Positions 1 to 6,403 are shown, counted from the first letter of the stretch. The stretch is DNA of 12,577 bases from an uncultured Oscillospiraceae bacterium (GCA_910587465.1 CAJUMS010000079.1:1-12577); one strand, 5' to 3'. Made by a program: numbers and translations. Notes: generated by a model not told the origin, from the sequence alone.

Positions 1-2
1 CT

Positions 3-55
3 TGCATTATACTTCTTTGAGAATTTGGTGTCAAGTTTTATTATACAACATCACT
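3..55. repeat. Left copy of exact 53-bp terminal inverted repeat
   Basis: This segment is the exact reverse complement of 12525-12577. Identity stops at position 56, where the two arms differ. Read on the minus strand it contains, in order, a TATAAT (40-45), the last codons and TGA stop of the kinase-like gene (stop at 31-33), and a perfect TTGACA/17/TATAAT promoter pointing off the left edge. Because the match runs to within 2 bases of the window end, the real repeat may be longer. A multicopy promoter region at which the assembly broke is the most economical explanation. That is inference; only the identity is seen. Confidence 0.97.
6..34 (-). promoter_or_regulatory. Perfect consensus sigma-A promoter firing off the left edge
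   Basis: On the minus strand the -35 TTGACA lies at 34-29 and the -10 TATAAT at 11-6, with a 17-base spacer. Both hexamers and the spacer match the consensus exactly. The -35 box overlaps the TGA stop of the kinase-like gene. A second TATAAT on the same strand lies upstream at 45-40, preceded at 17 bases by CCGACA (68-63, 4 of 6 matches), so tandem promoters are possible. Tandem near-perfect promoters are typical of rRNA operons. The transcribed target lies outside the window. Confidence 0.8.
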
Positions 56-684
56 TCGCGCGTGTCGGTCTCAAAATCCGAGCGCGTAATGCTGAAAAAT
101 CCCGTATTGCTCCAATCAATCTCGGTCGGAGCGTGATACAGCGCCCACGAATTGAAATTCTTTAGGGTAGCCTCGGGGTTCTTGCACTTTTTGATCTGCT
201 CGAGCATGAATTTCTTGTCGGGATCGTCTCGGTCAAAAAAACGCGTCGCGCAAATGTCGGGCGGGTCGCATAGCATTATCGCTACATGATCGTAAGCGGA
301 TATCTCGCGAAGCACATCGGGAGGGATATTCGTGTCGGCGATTATCTTCTTCCCGCTTGCCGAAAGCCGTATCAACTCGAGAATTTCGAGTTCAATACAC
401 TCCCGGGAAACATTCTCCGTCCATTCCCAATGCTGCTCGGGGGTCATATTCAGCCATTCCTCCCAGCCCGACATAGTGTCAAAATAGCATAGGGCAGGCT
501 GTTTCCAGCGCGACAGCTTTTCACGGGGGAACGCGTCGTGATAGTTCTCGCCGCAGAATATCATATCGTACCGTTCGGAAAGCATTTTCACCATAGTCGA
601 CTTTCCCGCATAGCTGTGCCCGTTTATGAAATAAACGTCGCGCAGATAGTGCTTTATTAAATTATCGCTTATCTGAATTTTCAA
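31..684 (-). CDS. P-loop NTPase, kinase-like (AAA family ATP-binding protein)
   Basis: The product is a 217-residue soluble protein with a clear Walker A motif, NGHSYAGKST, at residues 21-30. It resembles small nucleotide/shikimate-kinase-like ATP-binding proteins of Clostridia whose substrate is not established. Other visible landmarks are IIADTNIPPDV near residues 114-124, which could hold the Walker B acid, and an Asp/Arg/Lys-rich stretch near 149-158 resembling a kinase lid. The start is a TTG at 684 with AGGAG seven bases upstream; no in-frame ATG fits better, and the longer open frame reading upstream overlaps trmL. It lies 17 bases downstream of trmL and is probably co-transcribed with it. 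Oddly, its last seven codons (VMLYNKT) and stop lie inside the 53-bp terminal repeat, so the natural C-terminus may be truncated or replaced. The ATPase fold is fairly sure; its substrate is unknown. Confidence 0.75.
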   Translation of the reverse strand: MKIQISDNLIKHYLRDVYFINGHSYAGKSTMVKMLSERYDMIFCGENYHDAFPREKLSRWKQPALCYFDTMSGWEEWLNMTPEQHWEWTENVSRECIELEILELIRLSASGKKIIADTNIPPDVLREISAYDHVAIMLCDPPDICATRFFDRDDPDKKFMLEQIKKCKNPEATLKNFNSWALYHAPTEIDWSNTGFFSITRSDFETDTREVMLYNKT

Positions 685-701
685 ATGTTTTCTCCTAAAA
701 T

Positions 702-1205
702 TTATTCCGCCTGTGACCAGTCGAATTTTGTCAGACTGCCGAAGTTCTGCAATTCGGGGAAATCCCACTGCCGCAAGACCTCGTAAGACGCTATCGCCAC
801 GCTGTTCGACAGATTGAGACTTCGCAGTGTGGGCATCATCGGTATGCGAACGCAGTCGGCCTTGTGACTGAAAAGCAACTCCTCGGGAAGTCCCGCGTCC
901 TCGCGCCCGAAAACAATGTAGCATTTATCGGGATATTTCACGTCGGTATAGCGGTTCTGCGCCTTAGTCGTGAAGAAAAAGCACTGCCCCCCGACCTTCG
1001 CGAAAAAGTCCTCAAAGCCGTCGTAGTAGCTTATATCAAGATAATGCCAGTAGTCAAGCCCCGCGCGTTTGAGCTGCTTGTCGGTCGGCTCGAAGCCCAT
1101 AGGTTTTATGATGTGCAGCCGCGCTCCCGTGACCGCACACGTTCGCGCGATATTTCCCGTGTTCTGCGGTATCTGCGGTTCGCCGAGAACGATATTAAGC
1201 TCCAT
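702..1205 (-). CDS. trmL: tRNA (cytidine/uridine-34 2'-O)-methyltransferase TrmL
   Basis: This SPOUT-family enzyme 2'-O-methylates the wobble nucleotide of certain leucine tRNAs using S-adenosylmethionine, acting as a knotted dimer in the cytoplasm. The 167-residue protein shows the three SPOUT motifs in order: QNTGNIARTC (residues 14-23), FGREDAGLPEE (around 99-109) and IPMMPTLRSLNLSNSVAIA (around 121-139), which together build the trefoil-knot SAM site. Length fits the TrmL family, whose members are single-domain and about 150-170 residues. The ATG at 1205 is chosen because GAGAGGG lies eight bases upstream; a TTG two codons earlier would sit too close to it. It is the first gene of the leftward unit, with its own promoter at 1242-1270. 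Confidence 0.93.
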   Translation of the reverse strand: MELNIVLGEPQIPQNTGNIARTCAVTGARLHIIKPMGFEPTDKQLKRAGLDYWHYLDISYYDGFEDFFAKVGGQCFFFTTKAQNRYTDVKYPDKCYIVFGREDAGLPEELLFSHKADCVRIPMMPTLRSLNLSNSVAIASYEVLRQWDFPELQNFGSLTKFDWSQAE

Positions 1206-1241
1206 ACCCAAAACCCTCTCTCAATAACAGTATACCTAATA

Positions 1242-1270
1242 ATTATATCACAATCCGCGGCTTATTGCAA
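1242..1270 (-). promoter_or_regulatory. Promoter for trmL and the kinase-like gene
   Basis: On the minus strand TTGCAA (1270-1265, 4 of 6 to the consensus -35) is followed after 17 bases by a perfect TATAAT (1247-1242). Initiation near 1235 would leave a leader of about 30 bases to the trmL ATG. It is back-to-back with the rightward promoter at 1290-1318, with only 19 bases between the two -35 boxes. Confidence 0.65.
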
Positions 1271-1289
1271 TACATTTTTACAAATTAAC

Positions 1290-1318
1290 TTGAAAAAAAT
1301 GACATAGTGTGCTATAAT
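1290..1318 (+). promoter_or_regulatory. Promoter for the SGNH hydrolase / DUF4445-like pair
   Basis: TTGAAA (1290-1295) and TATAAT (1313-1318) are separated by exactly 17 bases, one mismatch from the full sigma-A consensus. Initiation near 1325 gives a leader of about 20 bases that contains the AAAGGAGG ribosome binding site. I saw no clear operator, although the close divergent promoter could be co-regulated. Confidence 0.75.
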
Positions 1319-1344
1319 AATTAAAAAATAAAGGAGGCATTATT

Positions 1345-1974
1345 ATGGACGACAAGGAAATGAAGATCGAGCGCTACCGCGAGGAGAATAAGACCGTAAA
1401 GCACGGCGAGACCGTATTCGCGGGCTCGTCGCTTATGGAGATGTTCCCGATAAACAAGCTACTTGACGAGCACGCAGACGATACCGTTATATATAACAGG
1501 GGCATAGGCGGCTTTGTTTCGCGGGAGCTGCTTCAGGTCGTCGACGTGTGCATTACCGATCTTAAGCCCTCGCGTGTGTTTATCAACATAGGCACGAACG
1601 ATCTCAGCGACAGCCGTATTCCGATATCGGAGCTTATGGATAACTATGATAAGATCGTCACTGCGGTAGAGAACGCGCTGCCCGAGGCCGAGATATACTT
1701 TATGGCGTACTATCCCGTGAATTACGAGGCTGCCGCGGAGGAAATGAAGGAATGCCTCAGGACACGCAATAACGAAAAGATAGCTGCCGCTAACGCCGAG
1801 GTGAAAAAGCTCGCCGAGAGTCATGGTCAGCGTTATATCGACATAAACCGCAATCTCAAGGATGATCGGGGCAGACTGAAAGCGGAATACACCATTGAGG
1901 GTCTGCATATCAACGAGGCCGGTTACCGCGCAATTTATGACGATTTAATGCGGTACGTTAAAGAAAAAACGTGA
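1345..1974 (+). CDS. SGNH/GDSL-type esterase/acylhydrolase
   Basis: The 209-residue protein belongs to the SGNH hydrolase superfamily (lipases, acyl-esterases, acetylhydrolases acting by a Ser-His mechanism). Block I is AGSSLMEMFP with the nucleophile at Ser29 (GSS in place of GDS). Block II is NRGIGG with Gly53, block III is GTNDL with Asn85, and block V is EGLHINEAGY with His188. The acid before the histidine is Glu185 rather than the usual Asp. There is no signal peptide or membrane segment, so it is cytoplasmic; the substrate cannot be told. The ATG follows AAAGGAGG at good spacing. The next gene starts 13 bases after its stop and is probably in the same operon. The fold is secure; the in vivo role is unknown. 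Confidence 0.85.
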   Translation: MDDKEMKIERYREENKTVKHGETVFAGSSLMEMFPINKLLDEHADDTVIYNRGIGGFVSRELLQVVDVCITDLKPSRVFINIGTNDLSDSRIPISELMDNYDKIVTAVENALPEAEIYFMAYYPVNYEAAAEEMKECLRTRNNEKIAAANAEVKKLAESHGQRYIDINRNLKDDRGRLKAEYTIEGLHINEAGYRAIYDDLMRYVKEKT

Positions 1975-1987
1975 TCGGAGAAACATT

Positions 1988-3055
1988 TTGATCTCACAAA
2001 TTCACATAACAAATGAAAAGTACAGGTCGGAGCGCAGCATGGAGATTGCCGCGGCGTGCGATATCACTGCGAATTCGATAAGCATCGTGTACTACGACTT
2101 CGGTCTGAAGCGCCGATACGCGCGGACATCGTTGGTCGGCACGCCGGTGACGGCGCTTAACGCCACCAAGGAGCTTGCGCGGCTGCTGATAACGTCAATG
2201 CGAGAATACAATATCGGCGCTTCGGTGATAAAAAGCGTCGGTATTGCCGCGCCCGTGCATATCGAGAGCGTTCTCGACGGGGAACTGTCCGCGGACAGCC
2301 TGTACCTGTCGCCCGAGACGGAGATTTTTTTCGTGCCTTATATTTCCGCGGGAATAAGCGGACGGTTCACCGCGTCGCTGCTCACGCTGCCAGACGGCGA
2401 GAGCGTTATGGCGGATATCGGGCATTCGCTTTGTATAGCGTATAAGAGCGCCGACGGCATTGTTTGTGCGGCGTTTCCGCTGACGGGGGCGTTCGACGGC
2501 TCGGGTATAGAGAGCGGAATGCCCGCTGAGAACGGCGCTATTGACGCGGTACGCCGCGAAAAGGACGCTTTGGTTTACGAGGTAATCGGCGACAGGGAAA
2601 GCATTGGAGTTTCCCCGTGCGGCGCTGCAATGGCGGTGAATATGATGCGCGAAGAGGGGATAATCGACAGCGACGGGATAATGACCGACCGCGACCTATT
2701 ATACATAGGAGAGGACTTTTTCGTCTCGCAGAGCGACGTGCGTGCGATACAGTCCGACAAGGCGCGGTGCAGAGCGGCGTTTGAGGTGTTCCCCGGGGCG
2801 GAGAGGACGTTCCTGTCGGGAGAGCCGTTCGCGACCGAAACGGGACTGTGCGCAATGCTCGGGCTCGGAGCGCTGCCCGAGCTGTTCCGCGGCGCAGGCT
2901 TCTGCCGCAATTCGGCGGAGCAGGGTATAATAATGTTTCTGGAAAGCGGTGAAACGCGGGAAAAAGCCGCCGATATCGCCCGTAATGCGCGGGATATCAC
3001 GGGGGAGCTTACGGATAAATTTGACGATCACTACTTTAATTATCTTTCATTTTAA
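1988..3055 (+). CDS. RACo-like ASKHA-domain protein (DUF4445-type), degenerate
   Basis: The 355-residue product resembles the C-terminal ASKHA ATPase part of RACo, the reductive activator of corrinoid proteins, but lacks the N-terminal [2Fe-2S] ferredoxin domain. Recognisable positions are AAACDITANSISIVYYD (21-37), MADIGHSLCIAYK (141-153) at the family's DIGTNGE motif, FPLTGAFDGSGIESGMPAENGAI (163-185) at its SaPaGPAFEG...GAI motif, GVSPCG (207-212) at GICGSG, and GFCRNSAEQGIIMFL (304-318) at GNaAltGA. Several glycines and acids expected to bind nucleotide are replaced, so activity is doubtful. The TTG at 1988 has GGAG seven bases upstream. An ATG at 2039, also preceded by GGAG, begins right at the domain and is a good alternative start. 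No corrinoid methyltransferase gene is nearby. Family assignment is from recognition of motif order, without a search. Confidence 0.65.
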   Translation: MISQIHITNEKYRSERSMEIAAACDITANSISIVYYDFGLKRRYARTSLVGTPVTALNATKELARLLITSMREYNIGASVIKSVGIAAPVHIESVLDGELSADSLYLSPETEIFFVPYISAGISGRFTASLLTLPDGESVMADIGHSLCIAYKSADGIVCAAFPLTGAFDGSGIESGMPAENGAIDAVRREKDALVYEVIGDRESIGVSPCGAAMAVNMMREEGIIDSDGIMTDRDLLYIGEDFFVSQSDVRAIQSDKARCRAAFEVFPGAERTFLSGEPFATETGLCAMLGLGALPELFRGAGFCRNSAEQGIIMFLESGETREKAADIARNARDITGELTDKFDDHYFNYLSF

Positions 3056-3369
3056 ATCCGAACGAGGAAAGCTATTCAAAAAAATTGTGAAAATTTGATA
3101 AAAAGCACTTGATTTTTTTTATCAATAGTGTTATAATAATAAGGCATTTAGTATCCGCCGGTATTGCTATGTTCAAATTTAAACCGCAATATGTGGGTTT
3201 GGATAAGCGGTAGGGCGTGTGTTAATGCGCGCGGGTGCGGTGGTTTCAATAACATCGGCACTCGCAAACATTAAAAACGGGTAGTCCTCTGAACGCGTGG
3301 GAATAGACCTGCGCTTTAAATCCGAAGAAGTCGGGTTCAAGAATATCCGAAAATCAACAGGAGGAAAAA
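3056..3369 (+). promoter_or_regulatory. Gene-free region: rplS promoter and structured 5' leader
   Basis: This 314-base gap holds no convincing gene and no GC-rich terminator for the preceding gene. The promoter at 3109-3137 would start transcription near 3144, leaving a leader of about 225 nt. Four hairpins can be drawn by eye: TATTGC with GCAATA (about 3163-3192); GCGGGTGCGGTG with CATC-G-GCACTCGC (3231-3265, 12 pairs and one bulge); GCGTGGG with CCTGCGC (3295-3314, two G-U pairs); and ATCCGA with TCGGGT (3320-3336). TCCTCT at 3285-3290 could pair with the GGAGGA of the rplS ribosome binding site (3360-3365). Ribosomal protein leaders, including an L19 leader class in Firmicutes, are known. 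Whether this belongs to that class is not shown. Confidence 0.5.
3109..3137 (+). promoter_or_regulatory. Promoter of the rplS-to-clpX block
   Basis: TTGATT (3109-3114) and TATAAT (3132-3137) are spaced by 17 bases. The -35 box sits in the loop of a perfect AT-rich dyad, TTGATAAAAA (3095-3104) and TTTTTATCAA (3116-3125), which could be an operator or chance in an AT-rich stretch. This is the only strong promoter I found ahead of the long rightward gene block. Confidence 0.7.
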
Positions 3370-3711
3370 ATGGACGCATTAAAATTGATTGAACAGAGCA
3401 GCATGAAGGAGACCGCTCCTCAGATCGAGATCGGTGACTTTGTAAAGGTGTACGTACGCATCAAGGAGGGCGACAAGAGTCGTATCCAGATGTTCGAGGG
3501 CACCGTTATCGCGAAGAAGCATGGCGGTATCAACGAGACGTTCACCGTAAGACGTGTGGCTCACGGCTGCGGCGTGGAGAGAGTATTCCCCATTCATTCG
3601 CCGTCCGTCGACAAAGTAGAGGTCGTAAGAAACGGTAAGGTTCGCAGAGCTAAGCTGTACTACCTGCGCGACAGAGTTGGCAAAGCTGCAAAGGTTAAGT
3701 CCAGAGTTTAA
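3370..3711 (+). CDS. rplS: Large ribosomal subunit protein bL19
   Basis: bL19 sits at the 30S-50S interface of the ribosome. The 113-residue protein matches the family's length and hallmarks: an N-terminal helix (residues 1-18), IEIGDFVKVYVRIKEGDKSRIQMFEG (about 20-45), VIAKKHGGINETFTVRR, and the conserved C-terminal half GVERVFPIHSPSVDKVEVVRNGKVRRAKLYYLR. The ATG follows a perfect AGGAGG with a five-base spacer. In many Firmicutes rplS follows rimM-trmD; here it instead has its own promoter and long leader, with no trmD in the window. Expression may be controlled through that leader. Confidence 0.98.
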   Translation: MDALKLIEQSSMKETAPQIEIGDFVKVYVRIKEGDKSRIQMFEGTVIAKKHGGINETFTVRRVAHGCGVERVFPIHSPSVDKVEVVRNGKVRRAKLYYLRDRVGKAAKVKSRV

Positions 3712-3820
3712 TCCCCGAAAATCCCCGGAATTCCCGTTTGCGGACAGCGCTTGACTGCGGAAATTGCGTTGTTGAGCCGTTTGTGTTCCGCCTTACGGGA
3801 ATGCTTTGGGGATAATTTTG
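3711..3820 (+). other. Long imperfect hairpin between rplS and lepB
   Basis: ATCCCC (3721-3726), ATTCCCGT (3730-3737) and GCGGA (3740-3744) pair with TCCGC (3787-3791), ACGGGAAT (3795-3802) and GGGGAT (3808-3813), giving 19 Watson-Crick pairs broken only by small internal loops. The apical part can fold a further CAGCGC/GCGTTG stem (3745-3771, one G-U). A second ATCCCC copy at 3711-3716 could compete for GGGGAT. AATTTT follows at 3814-3819, so partial termination is possible, as is an RNase cleavage or mRNA-stabilising role separating abundant rplS mRNA from the downstream genes. The structure is visible; the role is inference. Confidence 0.6.
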
Positions 3821-3836
3821 AGAAAAGAGATGTGCC

Positions 3837-4484
3837 ATGAACGAGATCGACGAGGAATTGAAACAGACCGAGCAGACCATCGAGGACGGCTCCGCCAAGC
3901 CTGACGAAAGAGAAGAAGAGCCCAAAAAGCCCTTTTCCGACGCGCTGGACTGGGTAGGCAGCATTGTTTTCGCGGTGTCGGCTATGCTTGTGCTGAATTT
4001 GTTTTTCTTCCGTTCGATCACCGTTTCGGGTCCGTCTATGTTAGATACGTTGGAGGACGGCGATCAGGTCGTCGCGACTAATTTTTGCTACACTCCCGGG
4101 TTCGGAGATATAGTGATAATTCAGGCAAACAAGCTGATGAACGACGATACGGGTATATGGGGCGAGCCGATAATAAAGCGCGTTATCGCCGTTGAAGGCG
4201 ACACGATACGGATAAACTTCGACAGAGGCGAGGTCTACCGCAACGGTGAACTGCTGGAGGAGGATTATATAAAGGATCTTACCTTCTTCCGCCACAATGA
4301 TACGTGGATGGAGAGCGACAAGGAGTACACCGTGCCCGAAAACTGCGTTTTCGTTCTGGGCGATAATCGTCCCGTGTCGAATGACAGCAGAAATCTTCCG
4401 CAGGTCGGCTTTATAGATACTAATTTCATTATGGGCAAGGCGTTTGTACGCGTTGCGCCGTCAGACAAATTCAAGTGGCTATGA
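3837..4484 (+). CDS. lepB: Type I signal peptidase
   Basis: This membrane-anchored serine protease removes signal peptides from exported proteins using a Ser-Lys dyad. The 215-residue protein has an acidic cytoplasmic N-terminus (about residues 1-30), one transmembrane segment (about 38-58), then SGPSM with nucleophile Ser67, IIKRVIAVEGD with the general base Lys114, and the conserved GDNRPVSNDSR (175-185). Length and single N-terminal anchor fit the Gram-positive SipS-type enzymes. The ATG has only a weak purine-rich site (GAGAAAAGAG) upstream, and a large hairpin precedes it, so translation may be modest. It overlaps rbgA by four bases (ATGA), indicating translational coupling. Signal peptidase inserted between rplS and rbgA is a familiar Firmicutes arrangement. 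Confidence 0.96.
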   Translation: MNEIDEELKQTEQTIEDGSAKPDEREEEPKKPFSDALDWVGSIVFAVSAMLVLNLFFFRSITVSGPSMLDTLEDGDQVVATNFCYTPGFGDIVIIQANKLMNDDTGIWGEPIIKRVIAVEGDTIRINFDRGEVYRNGELLEEDYIKDLTFFRHNDTWMESDKEYTVPENCVFVLGDNRPVSNDSRNLPQVGFIDTNFIMGKAFVRVAPSDKFKWL

Positions 4485-5335
4485 GTGACGTAGGAAATAT
4501 TCAATGGTTCCCGGGGCATATGACCAAGACAAGGCGGCTTATCGAAGCCGATTTGAAAATGGTCGACGCCGTTGTGGAGGTCACGGACGCGCGTATCCCC
4601 GAGAGCAGCAGAAATCCGATAATGGACGAGCTGGTGGGAACTAAGCCGCGTATTATGATAATGAACAAATGCGACGTCGCCGACGAAAAGGCGACGAACG
4701 CGTGGCGCAAATATTACGAGAACCGCGGGATATGCGTTATCGTCTGCGACTGCCGCAGCGGAAAGGGGATAAACAAATTTCTCCCAACCGTGAAAAAGCT
4801 GCTTTCGGAGCTTATCGAGCGGCGGAAATCGCGCGGCATGATAGGAAAGGCGCTCAGGCTGATGGTCGTGGGTATCCCGAACGTCGGGAAATCCTCGTTT
4901 ATCAACCGTATGGCGAATTCAAAGAAAACCAAGGTCGGAGATCGTCCGGGGGTTACGCGCGGAAAGCAGTGGGTCTCCATTGACAAGGACGTTGAGCTGC
5001 TGGATATGCCGGGCATTCTGTGGCCGAAGTTCGAAGACAAGGACGTGGCGCAGAGGTTGGCGTTCACAGGGGCTATCAAGGACGAGGTCATGGATACGGC
5101 GGCGCTCGCGAGGGCGCTCGGCGAGGTGCTTATGCGCGATTATCCCGAGCTTGTAAAGGCGCGGTATAAGATAGCGGGCGAGGGCGATATCCTTGACGAG
5201 ATTGCACGGGCGCGCGGAATGCTTATTTCTGGCGGCGAACCCGATACGGAGCGTGCGGCGGCGACGCTGCTCGATGAGTTCCGCGGCGGAAAGATTGGTA
5301 GGATCACGCTTGAAATGCCGACGAACGGAGTGTGA
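4481..5335 (+). CDS. rbgA: Ribosome biogenesis GTPase RbgA (YlqF)
   Basis: RbgA is a circularly permuted GTPase needed for late maturation of the 50S subunit. In this 284-residue protein the motifs come in the permuted order: WFPGHMTKTRR (9-19), G4 NKCD (62-65), G1 GIPNVGKSS (131-139), G2 GVTRGKQW with Thr159, then G3 DMPGILWPK (175-183), followed by a helical C-terminal RNA-binding domain (about 190-284). The ATG at 4481 overlaps the lepB stop as ATGA. A GTG two codons upstream is also open, but coupling and family N-termini favour the ATG. No strong ribosome binding site is visible, in keeping with coupled translation. Its place next to rplS is notable because RbgA acts on the particle into which ribosomal proteins assemble late. 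Confidence 0.97.
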   Translation: MSDVGNIQWFPGHMTKTRRLIEADLKMVDAVVEVTDARIPESSRNPIMDELVGTKPRIMIMNKCDVADEKATNAWRKYYENRGICVIVCDCRSGKGINKFLPTVKKLLSELIERRKSRGMIGKALRLMVVGIPNVGKSSFINRMANSKKTKVGDRPGVTRGKQWVSIDKDVELLDMPGILWPKFEDKDVAQRLAFTGAIKDEVMDTAALARALGEVLMRDYPELVKARYKIAGEGDILDEIARARGMLISGGEPDTERAAATLLDEFRGGKIGRITLEMPTNGV

Positions 5336-5337
5336 CT

Positions 5338-6033
5338 ATGGCTTATCAGAGCAAGCACAAGAAGAGCCGCGAAACGCAGCTTGTTATCGAGGATGTTTCG
5401 CTTGACGGGCTGACACTTCGCGAGTTTGACAGGATCGTTTCGGAGCACTATGGTGCGGTTTGCGGTATTGACGAGGCGGGAAGAGGGCCTATCGCCGGAC
5501 CCGTCGCGGCTGCGGCGGTAATTCTCGATCCTAATAATCCTATTGAGGGCTTGAACGACAGCAAAAAGCTCACACCCAAAAAGCGCGAGACGCTTTATGA
5601 GGAGATTTGGGATAAGGCATTGGCGTTCTGTGTTTCATTTGTGGATTCCAAGGAGATTGATCAAACCGATATTCTGTCGGCTGATCTGATGGCTATGAAA
5701 CGTGCTTTTGATGGTATAAAGAACCCGTTTACCGGAATTGTTCTTGTGGACGGCGACGTGCTCCCCGATATCATACCCGACGCAGCGCTGAAAAACGTTA
5801 TCGGAGGCGACGCAAAGTCCGAGGCAATAGCGGCGGCGAGTATTCTCGCAAAGGTCGAGCGTGACCGATATATGTGCGAAATGGCGGAGAAGTACCCGGG
5901 ATACGGCTTCGAGAAGCACAAGGGGTACGGCACAAAGGCGCATTACGAAGCCATTGAAAAGCTCGGATTATGCCCGATACACAGGAAAACGTTCCTGAAA
6001 AAGTACATAATCGAAAATGGACAGGCAGACTAA
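5338..6033 (+). CDS. rnhB: Ribonuclease HII
   Basis: RNase HII cleaves RNA in RNA-DNA hybrids and nicks at single ribonucleotides in DNA, starting ribonucleotide excision repair. The 231-residue protein carries the active-site carboxylates in family context: GIDEAGRGPIAGPV (43-56; Asp45, Glu46), VDGD (137-140; Asp138) and GGDAKSEAIAAASILAKVERD (156-176; Asp158), then YGFEKHKGYGT (189-199). About 40 residues precede the catalytic domain, as in many Firmicutes RnhB proteins. The ATG at 5338, with GGAG seven bases upstream inside the end of rbgA, is preferred to a GTG at 5332. It lies two bases after rbgA and overlaps yraN by 17 bases. Confidence 0.96.
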   Translation: MAYQSKHKKSRETQLVIEDVSLDGLTLREFDRIVSEHYGAVCGIDEAGRGPIAGPVAAAAVILDPNNPIEGLNDSKKLTPKKRETLYEEIWDKALAFCVSFVDSKEIDQTDILSADLMAMKRAFDGIKNPFTGIVLVDGDVLPDIIPDAALKNVIGGDAKSEAIAAASILAKVERDRYMCEMAEKYPGYGFEKHKGYGTKAHYEAIEKLGLCPIHRKTFLKKYIIENGQAD

Positions 6034-6403
6034 GGGCAAGCTGGGCGAGGACGCGGTCTGCGCGGAGCTTGAAAAGCGCGGACATACGATAATCGTCAGA
6101 AATTATCACAAGAGGATCGGAGAGATCGATATAATCTCACGGTTCGATCGATATATAGTGTTTACCGAAGTGAAAACGCGGAAGCTCGGGAGCATGGTTT
6201 CGGGACTCGAGGCGGTTAACTTCACGAAACAAAAGAAAATAGTGCTGACGGCGGACGCATATCTTACGGAAAATCCGACGGAGTTACAGCCGCGCTACGA
6301 CATCGCCGAGGTAACGGTCACGCGCGGGGAATTCCCGAGGATAACGCGGATAGATATTTATGAGGACGCGTTTTCGACCGACGGTATATACACAATAAAC
6401 TGA
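6017..6403 (+). CDS. yraN: YraN family protein (UPF0102), endonuclease-like
   Basis: This 128-residue protein is a small PD-(D/E)XK nuclease-fold protein of the UPF0102 family. Visible signatures are KGKLGEDAVCAELEKRGHTIIVRNY (6-30; Glu11), GEIDIIS (35-41; Asp38) and FTEVKTRK (49-56; Glu51, Lys53), which together make the expected metal-binding set. The family often sits directly after rnhB, as here, and a role in DNA processing or recombination has been suggested; the biochemical function is not settled. The ATG overlaps the last 17 bases of rnhB in another frame, and there is no good ribosome binding site, so coupled translation is likely. Confidence 0.92.
   Translation: MDRQTKGKLGEDAVCAELEKRGHTIIVRNYHKRIGEIDIISRFDRYIVFTEVKTRKLGSMVSGLEAVNFTKQKKIVLTADAYLTENPTELQPRYDIAEVTVTRGEFPRITRIDIYEDAFSTDGIYTIN

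Noticed and set aside
864..1307. Plus-strand open frame opposite trmL
   Set aside because: It is antisense to the TrmL motifs and runs through the divergent promoters.
3179..3379. Small minus-strand open frame in the rplS leader
   Set aside because: There is no ribosome binding site or promoter; the region is better explained as a structured leader transcribed the other way.
4475..5335. GTG start of rbgA at 4475 and GTG start of rnhB at 5332
   Set aside because: In both cases an ATG two codons downstream has the better context (ATGA coupling for rbgA, GGAG spacing for rnhB).
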